Assembly (NCBI RefSeq): GCF_042453785.1
Contig: NC_091676.1
Coordinates: 1,681,501 to 1,745,500, forward strand
From: Malus domestica
Lineage: Eukaryota; Streptophyta; Magnoliopsida; Rosales; Rosaceae
DNA length: 64,000 bases
Direction: 5' to 3'
The notes below the pieces were generated by a model, which ran no database searches, was not told where the DNA came from, and was given only the letters and a program-made list of their open reading frames with translations. The translations under genes and the position numbers were made by a program. Positions 1-10,129 of this stretch are shown here, piece after piece (the stretch's first letter is position 1; the number at the start of each line of letters is the position of its first letter).

Positions 1-10
1 TCAGAAGTTT

Positions 11-469
11 TTGAAAGCTAGAGGTATTATACATTTAGTTTCTTATCCTTATACCCCTCAACAAAATAGGATGGCTGAGAGGAAACATAGGCACATAATT
101 GAGACTGCAATCACACTGTTGAATTCAGCTAAGTTACCTCATAATTTCTGGACACATGCATGTATTCATGCTATCTTTCTCATAAATCGAATGTCATGTT
201 CTTCTCTGGACATGAATTCTCCTTATTTTAAACTCTTTGGAAGTCATCCTGTGTTACATTCTGTTAAAGTGTTTGGGACTGCAGTTTATCCTTATCTTAG
301 ACCCTATGTAAAGAATAAATTGGAACCAAGAACTGAACAGTGTGTTTTTCTGGGATATATGTTGGGTTACAAAGGTGTGGTCTGCTATCACAGGTCCAGA
401 AAGAGGTTGTTTATCTCTAGGCATGTTTTTTCCTTTTCACAAACCATGCATAGTTCAAAGCAGACATGA
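11..469 (+). pseudogene. Copia-1 integrase C-terminal fragment
   Basis: About 150 residues match the end of a Copia integrase core and the region after it: the PQQN..AERKHRH block near residues 17-28, which carries the catalytic glutamate of the DDE triad, then the FLINRM and KVFGTAVYP blocks typical of plant Copia pol. The frame ends at 469, while the pol frame continues in the ORF that starts at 342. The element therefore carries a frameshift near 430-470 and cannot make one polyprotein. The start is a window-edge artefact, not a real start codon. Confidence 0.88.
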
Positions 470-2468
470 TGTTTCATCTTCTTCTACGATCCATCCTATC
501 ATTGTTCCTTCTGTATTTTCTGTTCAATTTGCAAATTCAGCTAGTATGGTAGAATTGGGTGATCATCACGATTTTGGTCTACTTAGATCTTCTGCAGTAC
601 ATACTTCTCATTGTGCACATAACAATGGCTCCTCTTCCAGAGTAACATCTGCTAGTTCATTTTCTTTACAGGCTTCATCAAATTCCACTACTCCACTCTC
701 TTCATCAGCATCTTCACATGCCCTGTTGCCTGTCCCAAGTTTGCCTCACCCTGAGGTACATTCCCATCCTGTTACTTATGCTAATGTACCAGTTAATGAT
801 GACAATATTGTTGCTTCTCCTCTATCCTTGTCAACTCATCCAATGCAAACAAGATTGAAGACGGGAACCATTTCTCGAAAAGATTACACTGCATGTTCAG
901 CTAGTACATCTCTTGAATCTTCTGACAATTCATTTGGTTCGAGTGTTTTTCCTTGTCTTGGTTTCACTGATGTCTTTGATATTAAGGAACCTACAGAACC
1001 ATCATCATATAAACAGGCTGTTACTTGTGAACAATGGAGAGAAGCTATGAAAGAGGAATTCAATGCTCTTCATAAACAAGGAACATGGGAACTTGTTCCA
1101 ATGCCTACTAACAAGAATGTCATTGGCAGTAAATGGGTATATAAGATCAAACGAGATCAGAATGGCAAGATATCAAGGTATAAGGCGAGATTAGTAGCTC
1201 AAGGTTTCAGTCAAGAACATAGTTTGGATTATGAAGAAACTTTTAGTCTAGTGGTCAGACACAGTACTGTTCGGATTGTTCTTGCTTTAGCTGCTACAAA
1301 TAAATGGCCTTTAAGGCAATTTGATGTTAAAAATGCATTTCTCCATGAAGATTTGCAGGAAGAGGTTTTCATGAAGCATCCTCAAGGTTTTACAGATTCA
1401 TCTCATCCTGATTATGTCTGTAAATTGATTAAGTCCCTTTATGGCCTTAAACAGGCACCTCGGGCATGGAATTCTAAATTTACAACATACTTGCCTTTTC
1501 TTGGTTTTGTGGTTTCCGAATCAGATACAAGTTTATTTGTCAAGACCCAAGGTGATGCAGTTGTTATTCTTCTTCTCTATGTTGATGATATAATCATCAT
1601 TGGATCTGATTCAGTATTGGTTCAACAAGTTATTTCCAATCTTAGAGAGGTATTTGATATGAAGGATATGGGGGCTCTCACATTTTTTCTTGGATTACAT
1701 ATTACTTACCAAGTGAATGGCGATTTGTTTCTTTCTCAATCGAAATATGCCAAAGACTTGATAAAAAAGGCGGGTATGACTACTTGTAAGCTTTCTCCTA
1801 CTCCTTGTAAACCTCATACACAACTATTGCGAAATGAAGGAACTCCACTCATTGATCCTACTATTTTTCGAAGTTTAGTGGGTGCACTGCAGTATCTGAC
1901 TTTTACCAGGCCTGATATTGCGTTTGCTGTCAATTATGCATGTCAATTCATGTCCAATCCTACTGATGTACATTTTGAGTTAGTCAAACGCATTCTGAGG
2001 TATTTACAAGGGACTGTTGAGTGTGGTGTTACTTATTCATCTGCTGATACTATGGATCTCACTGCATTTAGTGATGCTGATTGGGCATCGGATATCAATA
2101 CCAGAAGGCCCACAACAGGATATATGGTGTTCTTGGGACAAAATCCAGTGTCTTGGCAGTCTAGAAAACAAGGTAGTGTTTCAAGAAGTTCGACAGAGGC
2201 CGAATATAAAGCTCTAGCCAATGCTACTGCAGAAATAGCTTGGATTCGATTGATTCTTAAAGATTTGAAAGTGTTTCTGCCTTCTCCCCCACTTTTGCAT
2301 TGTGATAATGTTTCCACTATTGCTCTGTGCTCTAATCCTGTTTTTCATACCAAAATTAAACATCTCGATACGGACTTTCATTTTGTTCTTGAACGGGTTC
2401 AAAAAGGAGATTTACAAGTGGAGTACATTTCTTCTACAGATCAGGTTGCTGATATTCTTACAAAATGA
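342..2468 (+). pseudogene. Copia-1 reverse transcriptase and RNase H
   Basis: Contains the RVT_2 type reverse transcriptase of Copia elements: [44 protein letters not shown] and the catalytic LLLYVDDIIIIGSD. The RNase H region has DADWASD, PVSWQSRKQ and SSTEAEYKAL. A Ser/Thr-rich, poorly conserved linker precedes the RT. The frame stops at TGA 2466-2468, where related elements read a glycine codon, so the last roughly 25 residues are cut off. Together with the upstream frameshift this marks a decayed copy. Confidence 0.92.
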
Positions 2469-2544
2469 CTTCATGGACCTGTTTTCTTACATCATTGTCT
2501 TAATCTCAAACTGGGTTCCCCAGTTGCGATTGAGGATGGGGTAT

Positions 2545-2805
2545 TGAATATGATAATAGACATATGGCATTATCCTGTATTGACAAATGTCATAATCGTG
2601 TGAGATCATTGTTGAGATGTTAGCTTAGTCAATAAGCTACTATGTTTACTATAAATAGGAGATTGCACCACCATGTAACTAAGTCTTCTGTATTCATTAC
2701 AATCAATATACAAAAATATTTTCTCTCTATCTCTCTTTTTCTCTATTTCTTTCTTCTTCCTTGTCGATGGGTTTCTTGATTTCTACTTCCGCAACTCTGT
2801 TATCA
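2545..2805 (+). repeat. Copia-1 3' LTR
   Basis: Begins TGAATATG right after the polypurine tract and ends TTATCA before CACAT. It holds a TATA-like CTATAAATAGG at about 2650 and a CT-rich stretch at 2720-2760. At 261 bp it is similar in size to the LTRs of Copia-2 and of the 5437-7240 element. The 5' partner LTR is outside the window. Confidence 0.85.
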
Positions 2806-3886
2806 CACATTATCCAGAAGTTCATTCTCATTTACCTCAAGATCATCGACAAGATCGATCTTCCAATTTCTGAGACTGAGATTTCTACCTTTTTTCCCCC
2901 TAGTTATATAACTTCCACTACCACTAGTTTCCCAATTTCATCTCCCCTACCATCCATGGCGTCTGCAAGCTCTCACAAACACCCATCTCCTCTGTCATCC
3001 ACTACTTTCCCCATCACTTTCCCACCTTCCTCTTGGAGTTGTAGAAGGAGCTTGCTATGAAGATCTGTTGTGTGAAATTGTGCATCTTGGATTGAAAACT
3101 TTTTTAACAACTGGGTTTTGGATTTGTTTCCTGGTCTGCAATGCGACGACGAGTTGAAAAATACTCTGATCAGATTTCGATTTCGAAAATTAAAATCTGG
3201 TAAAACAAGAATATCAACGATGAAGATTCGATCTCAACCCAATGAGAAGGAGAAACGGAGGAGCGTATTTTTGAGATTGTGAAAGTTTCATTAAAATCTA
3301 CTGTTCACCCGCCTTCTTGAAAAAATAAAAGCTGGTTTTGAGAAGCAGCAAAAATGCAACTTCTGATTTTTGCCACTTTTCAGCTTATAATGACCTGTGA
3401 TTTTTAAAATAAGCAGAGTTACCAAACACAAATTGTACTCCAATTTTTTTTCATCCCAGCTTTTAAAATAATTTAAGCAGTACCAAACCTTACCTTATTC
3501 TAATTGCAACAAAGAAAGCTGAAACTGGAATAATTCGTGATTTGTTCAAACCAAGAATACGAAATCAACAACCTACTAGAAAATATGCTCGTAGAGATTT
3601 ACGGGTTGTTTCAGCAAGTAATTTTGCTAAAAGCGCTTTTATTAAAACAACGTTGATAAATCACTTTTATAATGATATAAGCATGCCAAAAGATTAAACT
3701 AGTTTACAACATCAATATTATAATGATAGTACTCTCAGTTCATTCTTGCTCATAGAATTAAAGAGAGAAACCGAACTAAACAACAATGCGGACTAGCTTG
3801 GTCAACTCTCAGGCCTTTATTCTTGAAGATAGCAAAATTACTCAAAGTTCCATATCATATGTATGCATAAATCTTGTGCTTGGCAC
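2806..3886. other. Duplicated 3' flank of MLP-A (copy A of the segmental repeat)
   Basis: No convincing gene. The stretch matches 53166-54243 nearly base for base, including a reading frame of about 80 codons on the plus strand (2811-3060; paralog 53139-53420) with Ser/Pro-rich content. I cannot assign that frame to a family. From about 3300 to 3500 the sequence resembles a MITE end (GCAGTACCAAACC). From 3540 it is the conserved MLP 3' flank, also seen at 9700-10120 and partly at 13580-13745. Confidence 0.6.
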
Positions 3887-4810
3887 TTATTCCTTGAGAA
3901 GATGTGCATCAATATCTTTAATGACATTGACCATAAAGCTGAGGTACTTCTGTGGAGGCGGATCGTTCTCGTTGAGTTTTTCATATTCTAAAGTAATTTT
4001 CACAAAACCTCCTTCACTCTTTGGAGTGACCTGGAAAATGATCTTGTAGCTTTTGTAATTGTCCAGCACATGTGATCCTTCCAGAGCTGTAAGACTCACC
4101 CACTTGTTTACTTCATCTATTTCCACCTTTTCCTTGAATGTCTCGACATTTCCATCTACACGTCACATGGAAAATTACAATGATACATCTATTCATGGAG
4201 AGATTTTTCAATGCTCAGAACACTAGGTGGTACGACACATTATTATACAAACGAATGAAAATTATTTTCAAGTGTCTTTTCACTTATATAATGAAATATA
4301 ATTTATGTATCCATGTTCCGAGCACACTAAAAATTCTCTCATGTCCATGATCCGATTCTTTATATATTCATCGTCAGGTAATGCAAACCTAATGGCGCAT
4401 GGATGGCCTGGTCAATATATTTCAGTTTTAATTCTAGAAGAATCTTATACGTACATATACATATCACGTTAGCATGTTTATTTCATAGCAGGTTAGTTTG
4501 TGTTATTAAAAAAAAAAAAAAATAATAATAATAGTAATAATGTTACAGTATTAACTATAAACGTAACATTATTATTATACAACTTTTTTTAACAAACAAT
4601 ATTATCTACATTAAGGGAAAGAGGTGAGCTTAGCCTCACAATGTTTGAACGATGGAAATAAATTTGGACTTTTGACAAAATTTAGAATTTATAAATTAAC
4701 ATGCACCAATTCTCTTGTCTAGATTCATAAACATAGAAATTTAGAATTTCCGCGTGAAAAAAGGGAGAATTTGAGACCTCCAATTCCCAAGTTTAAATTT
4801 CATGTAAATA

Positions 4811-4978
4811 AGTCACTCAGTATTACAGTCTTATAGTATTTCTCTTCACTTGAAAGTGAGAGGTTATAGGTTCGAATCTTGTTAATGACGAATTTGATAC
4901 CAAATTAGGCTACCCATTGTGTGGCTTTGCCGAACTCCCCCTCCCCTTAGTGTAAAAATATCGATGTACTAAAAAAAA
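4811..4978 (+). mobile_element. tRNA-derived SINE in the MLP-A intron
   Basis: A 168-bp insertion ending in an A run and flanked by the 11-base repeat TCATGTAAATA (4800-4810 and 4979-4989), as expected for LINE-driven target duplication. It holds a Pol III B-box-like GGTTCGAATC near 4870. The same insertion with the same target duplication is in the MLP-B intron, so it predates the block duplication. Confidence 0.8.
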
Positions 4979-5436
4979 TCATGTAAATAGGTGTTATTCC
5001 AAATTTTTATGAGTGAGAGTTTAAAGATAACAAATTCTATATTGAATTTATATTATTCTTTTAAGTTAGTCAAACAAGAAAATTTACAAATTCTAGAAAT
5101 AAAATTTCATAGTAATTTTAAATTTTCTCATTCAAACATAATGTTAGAGTCATGATGTAACACCCGTCGCTTTTTATTTAACAAAATTAATTATTAGTTT
5201 AACTAGGTTAGGAGGAGAGAGGAGGGTGATTAATTTCATATTACCTAGGGTGTATTTCCAGAGCTTGACAGAGCCAGAAGTTTCCCAGTCACCTTCATGT
5301 ACTGCAACATCGTGTATTTTATCAGAGGCTGCTTTGGGGACGTCGTGGTGCTGGTTGCTGATGACTTTGTACAACTTATCAGCGTTGGCTTTGATCTCTA
5401 CCTCAACCTCCACAGTCAGCTTGCAAGCACCAGCTC

Positions 5437-5679
5437 TGTTGAATATATCAGTCCACCTCATCATTCCAGCTCAGCAATAGTTAGTTAGGCTGTTATCAAA
5501 TTAGTTAGTTAAATAGCTTAGGCTGTAAACTAGTCATGATGGCTATATAAACTGTATTCTCATAGTTGTAAAGATTAATTCAGTATCAATGTAACCAATT
5601 ACTGTCTCTCTCTCTTATTCCCTTTTCTCTCTTCTTCTTCGGTACATGCTCTTTCTGCAACTCTTCATTTCTGTTAACA
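5437..5679 (+). repeat. 5' LTR of the short Copia derivative
   Basis: TGTTGAATATATC...CTGTTAACA, 243 bp, with TATA-like GGCTATATAAAC near 5540 and a CT-rich transcribed part. Identical on reading to 6998-7240. Confidence 0.93.
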
Positions 5680-6077
5680 TGGTATCATCGCCATGGATGA
5701 TCTTTTGACTTCCGTTGTAGTACCTCTGATGGGTAGCTGATCTCTGTGTAAGGTTGATGACGTTTTGCTGTTCTTGGGAGGCTTCGATACTTGTCTATGG
5801 AGTTTTCGTTGGTGATGAAGATCTGTGCGCTCCAGGTGTTTGATAATTTGTGTCAGCCAATTGTCGGAGTTTGCGAGGATTCTGGTATAGGTGTGTCATC
5901 GCCGGAGGTCGGTTCTTGGTGATTTGTTGCTCTTCCGCTGTGGGTGAACAAGCTTGGATGTTCGAGTGCGTTTTCTGGGTTTCAAGATTCAAGTTCTCAG
6001 GTTTTGTTTCTGATTACTAGTTTTCTTTCCAGCATATCAACTATTGTGACTCAGTGAGAATTTTGTTGGGAATTTCG

Positions 6078-6615
6078 GAAGTGTCAAGGCCAATAGCCGT
6101 ATACTTCAGATTTGTGAAGAGTTCAAGGTCGAATGTCATATTTGAGAATCTTTAAGGCAAATTGCCATTTCTCAGTTGCTATAAAATTGTTGATTGTATT
6201 TCCCTAAGGCCGATTGCCGGGATTTTATGTTGTCTAAAAGATTGTCTGTTAATTGGGTTCTCTGTGATTGTATGCTGTACTCCCTTAAGGCCGATTGCCG
6301 GAGTATAAAGCTGTCTGAAAGTTGTTTTCTTGATGCAAAGTGTTTGTTGGGATAGAGAGGCCGATAGCCATTTCCCTTTTATGTTTCACTTCAGAAAGGC
6401 CGATAGCCAGAAGTGTGTGTAGAACATTAACTGATTTAGAAGAATATGAAGGCCGATTGCCATTTCTTCTAAGAGAAAGATTGTTTAGTAGGATTTGAAG
6501 GTCGATTGCCATTGTTGAAAGATTGCTGAAAGATTGAATCTTTGATTCATTATTGGGTATTGTTTGATTGTTTGTTGGGTATTGTACACTCAAGAAGGCC
6601 GATTGCCAAGAGTGT
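6078..6615 (+). repeat. Array of about ten GGCCGATWGCC hairpins in the leader
   Basis: The core recurs near 6088, 6128, 6161, 6207, 6286, 6358, 6397, 6449, 6499 and 6595. Most cores sit between inverted arms of differing sequence: GAAGT/ACTTC (6078-6107), TGAGAA/TTCTCA (about 6143-6173), TCCC/GGGA (6201-6222), TACTCC/GGAGTA (6278-6305), CACTTC/GAAGTG (6387-6415), TTAGAAGAA/TTCTTCTAA (6436-6472) and ACACTC/GAGTGT (6586-6615). The core itself can close as GGC/GCC around a CGATW loop. No reading frame explains it; the arms change while pairing is kept. Confidence 0.8.
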
Positions 6616-6997
6616 CTTAGTTCAAGATTCTGCAAAGTTGTTCATATTCTATCTGCAAAAGTGATGTGTGATGATAATGGGATGAGCAACCTGTTTTAGT
6701 TTTGGCAAGTTTGAAAGGATGATAACTATATGTGGTTGTACCTTATCGCAAAAGAAAATAGTAGCTACAGAGGTGTAGAAATCAGTTTGAGGGGCTGAAA
6801 TTCTTTGGGCAGTTGATGGATGAGTATGAAATTGCATCGTTCTTAAGTAATTTTCAATGCTTGCAGCCATGGAGGATTAATTGGTGAGGAGCAGCAGAGC
6901 TAGGAGTATATGGACAAGAAGGACTTCCTAAGTTCTACATTTCTCAAAGCACTCATTCAATCTCCAACTAGGAAACTCAGTTGAGATTGAGGGGGGA

Positions 6998-7240
6998 TGT
7001 TGAATATATCAGTCCACCTCATCATTCCAGCTCAGCAATAGTTAGTTAGGCTGTTATCAAATTAGTTAGTTAAATAGCTTAGGCTGTAAACTAGTCATGA
7101 TGGCTATATAAACTGTATTCTCATAGTTGTAAAGATTAATTCAGTATCAATGTAACCAATTACTGTCTCTCTCTCTTATTCCCTTTTCTCTCTTCTTCTT
7201 CGGTACATGCTCTTTCTGCAACTCTTCATTTCTGTTAACA
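6998..7240 (+). repeat. 3' LTR of the short Copia derivative
   Basis: Same 243 bp as 5437-5679; followed by the second AGCTC target copy and then the first codons of MLP-A read on the minus strand. Confidence 0.93.
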
Positions 7241-7258
7241 AGCTCCACTCACTGCCAT

Positions 7259-8954
7259 TTTCTTTTATTTGTTATTAGTAATATGTGATTAGTCTGGGGA
7301 AATTGTAGGAGACGTATACTAACCTACAGGTTTCAACTTCTTATATAGAGTCGCAAAGTTGTAAATTAACATGTTATAAACTGATAGTTATGGAGGCAGC
7401 GTGTGGATATGATCCGATCACTTAATTAAATAGTTATATAATAATATTGTGTCTGTGGATCTTCCACGCAGAGTTTTATTATTACACCTACCAAACTTAA
7501 GAGCACCCGCAAACTTGATGAGACATATATCAACACGTGAGAACAATGATTGATCAACATTACCTCCATAGTATTATTAGAGTGAATGATTGTATGATAT
7601 TAATTAAGCATTAAGATCTTGGGAACTTTAATGAAAAATTTCTGGTATTATTCATTTTAATAAAAAATTATATTTTTACATTAAAAAGTCAATCTTAATA
7701 CTATTCACTTTATTCTTTATTTTGTCCTTATTGTTAAAACTCAAAATTTTCAAGCCATTTTCATTAATTTTCTTTAAGATCTTTTGATTTGGCATGCGGA
7801 AGTGTGTGTTTGTATATTATATAGGGATAATACTAAGTTAGGTTCATATTATCTTAACTAGTGATAAATTAAGGGTTCTTTCGAGTTATTCGAAACAGTG
7901 GTTTATATTATCTTGACATACGTGCAACCAAACACAAAAAAGAGAGGCTGTATTGGCTTCCAAAATAAAACTAGATGCAAACAATAATGTGGAGTTCCGG
8001 TTACTCTTTTGGAATCAACCAAAGCTGAATCATTGATGCCTACTTTCAGAAAGTTTTCCTTTTCTGCATGCAGATCTTTTCAATGGATGTAGCTCGTTTT
8101 GGGAGGTAACCACTTACTTCTTCGAGTTCATTAATTTTAGTCAATCTAAAGTAATTTAATTAAGTTTATTAACCTTACAATTTTGAGCGTTAATACTCAA
8201 TTTTGGAGGAATTGCATCACGTTTACGTAAAGGCAATCGAAATAATAGAGTGGAATTAAATTTCAATTACGGAATACTCCAGTATTTACTAAATATTGGA
8301 GAATAAAAAATTTGATAGCACCCACTCAATTTTTTTAATCCAATACTAATTCATACTCAAATTTTGGAATAAAAAATCTAATACTAATTCGTACTCATCA
8401 AATGAAAGTAAAATCTAATTCTTCATTTTTTAAGTACTTAATTATTGTAATGTGAGTAAACGCATGAAAATCATGATTTAGAATATTTTCTAATGCAGAC
8501 TCTAAGTCTGAAATTGAAATATAAAGATAGCCCTTGAAGGGTCGATTCTGGTTAATCTAGGCATGAGAATACGAAAAAATACACACAAAGTTATTAAGAT
8601 AGCTTTCCTTTTTTATATTTTAGCGATAGTCTAGTCTAATCCAACATTAGACCACATTCAGTAATTCAAACTAAGAGAAGGGGGATTCAAACTTGGCTAC
8701 ACTCGGATTCTCATATTAGGATTGATTCTGAAGTAAAAGAATATAACCAAGTTGATCAAGAAATTTCAAAATTTCTAATGGAAACTTATTAGAATTTTTT
8801 TGTGAATGTGTTGAAGTTGGGATTTTTTTGTTTTCGTATTGAAGTTGGGATTGAAACAGAAGATAAAGCATAATATAAAGTTTCATTACAATTAACAACA
8901 TGTTCTATTAAATGAAAGTGACTAAATATTGAAAAACATGCTACGCCGCGTTGA
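7259..8954. other. MLP-A promoter region, MITE and RALF-A 3' flank
   Basis: No gene seen. 7259-7560 is the MLP upstream region, also present at 11130-11350 and 55796-56025, with TATATAA at 7341-7347 on the minus strand. 7621-7775 is a MITE. 7800-8100 is conserved MLP far-upstream sequence (also 12080-12380, partly 23640-23760). 8370-8950 is AT-rich and matches 50500-51125, the flank of RALF-B. Confidence 0.6.
7621..7775. mobile_element. Mutator-like MITE, about 155 bp
   Basis: Starts GGGAACTTTAATGAAAA and ends with a near-inverse TTTTCATTAATTTTC. It is flanked by a direct repeat of at least 8 bases, AAGATCTT (7613-7620 and 7776-7783). Relatives lie at 33812-33966 and, on the other strand, at 22215-22366 and 22478-22633. 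Confidence 0.72.
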
Positions 8955-9302
8955 TCAACTCCGGCAACGAGCATTAGCACTGCATCCACGGTTGTAGGGG
9001 TTGCTCTGATTCTGAGCACCCGGCTTGCAGTTGTTGGAGGAAGCACCTCTCTGAGAGCAAGGAACAGTGTTTCTCTGCAGCGCTTCATAGCTTATGTTTC
9101 GTGAGGTGGCCAAGATGCGCCTGCTAATCTCCGAGTCCATGCCAAACTCATCATCACGATCATCCATGCACTCTGCTACAGAACCCTCGCAGCGAGGTCT
9201 CACTGGAGCCCAGCTCACCCCATGATCGCCGCCTGCATCAACGGAGATGACCAGAGCGGCCGCGAAAATCAACGAAAAGATAATCGCAGAGGAATTAGCC
9301 AT
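8955..9302 (-). CDS. RALF-A: rapid alkalinization factor-like prepropeptide
   Basis: Complete intronless frame of 115 residues. Residues 1-23 are a hydrophobic signal peptide. An acidic propeptide follows, then the subtilase (S1P-type) cleavage motif RRIL at 61-64. The mature peptide of about 51 residues has the four RALF cysteines at 82, 92, 107 and 113, and the conserved NPYNRGCSA block. RALF peptides are secreted ligands of FERONIA-type receptor kinases and act in the apoplast on growth and immunity. The receptor-contact motif is usually YISY; here it reads NISY (69-72). The copy at 51129-51476 is nearly identical. MLP-C starts 0.8 kb to the right on the same strand. Confidence 0.95.
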   Translation of the reverse strand: MANSSAIIFSLIFAAALVISVDAGGDHGVSWAPVRPRCEGSVAECMDDRDDEFGMDSEISRRILATSRNISYEALQRNTVPCSQRGASSNNCKPGAQNQSNPYNRGCSANARCRS

Positions 9303-10129
9303 AGGTTTTGGTACGGTCTGTGTTTTTAGCTGCCAACTTGTATTTTGTTGTACGCCTGTTTAATTACAGAGGTAGAGAGAGGGGGCGGCAAGAAAGAGAA
9401 GAGATAATCGGTGAAATTTTGATGTGTATATTCTTTCACCCTATTGTGCTAATTATAGTAGTAAAAAGGGAAAATTTTTGTCTTTCAAGTAATTCATAGG
9501 AGTTAGGGAAAATCCTTGTCTCTCAAGTAATCCATCTAAAATAGGACATTATGTAAAAGATATTATACAATTCCATAAGGATTTACACAATCATATTCCT
9601 AATTAAATTAAGACTGTGACATATTTAAATTTGGTTAAATAAAAATTGGATGTTGATTTCTTTAAGGAGGTAATTACTTAATTGACATGCTTTAATTCAA
9701 CCTTATTCCAATTGCAACAAAGACAGCTGAAATTGAAATAATTCGTGATTTATTCAAAACCTAACAAGAAAACAAAATCAACAACTACTACAAAATATGC
9801 TCGTAGAGATTTCCGGGATGTTTCTGCTCTTAAGTGTTTTTGCTAAAAGCTCTTTTATCAGTACAAGGTTGAGACTTTAGTTAAAAAACTAAGTTGTTCT
9901 CGAAAAAATATAAGCATGCCAATAGATTGAACTTGTTTACAACATCAGCATTATAATAATATCACACTCAATTCATTCTTGCTCATAGAATTAAAGACAA
10001 ACCAAATCAGAAACCGAAATAAGCAACAGTGCTAACTAGCTTGCTCAGCTCTCAGGTCTTTATTCTTGAAGATAGTAATATTACTCAATGTTCCATATCG
10101 TATGTATGCATAAATCTTGTGCTTGGCGC
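9303..10129. other. RALF-A promoter and MLP-C 3' flank
   Basis: 9303-9660 is the upstream region of RALF-A, alignable with 51477-51800 next to RALF-B, and includes a GA-rich 5' leader near 9370-9400 and a TATA-like TATAAT on the minus strand near 9455. From about 9690 it is the conserved MLP 3' flank. No further gene seen. Confidence 0.55.

Larger units (their letters stand above)
1..2805 (+). mobile_element. Copia-1 LTR retrotransposon, 3' part (runs off the left edge)
   Basis: Integrase C-terminal region, reverse transcriptase, RNase H, polypurine tract (about 2531-2541) and 3' LTR are present in Copia order; gag, protease and the 5' LTR lie outside the window. The pol sequence is close to that of Copia-2 (13989-21813), so both belong to one RE1/RE2-like lineage. 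The right border is fixed by the duplicate block at 53166: the paralogous unoccupied sequence there carries CACAT where this element is followed by CACAT (2806-2810), which is the expected 5-bp target duplication. Confidence 0.93.
5437..7240 (+). mobile_element. Short non-autonomous Copia derivative inside MLP-A exon 1
   Basis: LTRs 5437-5679 and 6998-7240 (243 bp each) read as identical. The target duplication AGCTC is perfect (5432-5436 and 7241-7245). A TGGTATC primer-binding site starts at 5680 and the polypurine tract TTGAGATTGAGGGGGGA lies just before the 3' LTR. The 1.3 kb interior has no long frame. Its last 70 bp resemble the C-terminal end of the Copia-1/-2 pol plus polypurine tract, so it looks like an internally deleted member of that lineage that must be mobilised in trans. 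The leader carries the hairpin array described at 6078-6615. Identical LTRs and the clean site in MLP-B point to a recent insertion. Confidence 0.95.
3887..7258 (-). pseudogene. MLP-A: major latex protein-like gene split by a retroelement
   Basis: Bet v 1-fold MLP gene in two exons. Exon 2 is 3887-4155. Intron 4156-5244 starts GTAATATG and ends GTGTAG, phase 1. Exon 1 runs from ATG 7258 to 7241 and resumes at 5436-5245 after a 1.8 kb retroelement inserted with target duplication AGCTC. Apart from the insertion the frame is open and the product would match MLP-B (54244-55795), including the glycine-rich loop EGDWETSGSV. MLP proteins bind small hydrophobic ligands in the cytosol and are often linked to stress responses, but the ligand cannot be read from sequence. 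A TATA box (minus-strand TATATAA, 7341-7347) is intact. The insertion after codon 6 should abolish the normal product unless it is spliced out. Confidence 0.9.

Noticed and set aside
2761-3060. Complete 99-residue protein starting in the Copia-1 LTR
   Set aside because: Its start lies in retroelement sequence; the paralogous frame at 53139 has a different N-terminus, and no family was recognised.
4840-4880. Functional tRNA gene at the GGTTCGAATC box
   Set aside because: No cloverleaf or anticodon arm could be formed by eye; the box belongs to a SINE with target duplications.
6078-6615. CRISPR-like array
   Set aside because: Repeats are short (about 11 bases), spacing is irregular, arms vary and the host is a plant; it is a retroelement leader.
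6285-6870. Minus-strand frames of 116 and 73 codons with repeated M-A-I-G-L words
   Set aside because: They come from the repeated leader motif read backwards and cross the hairpins; no family match.
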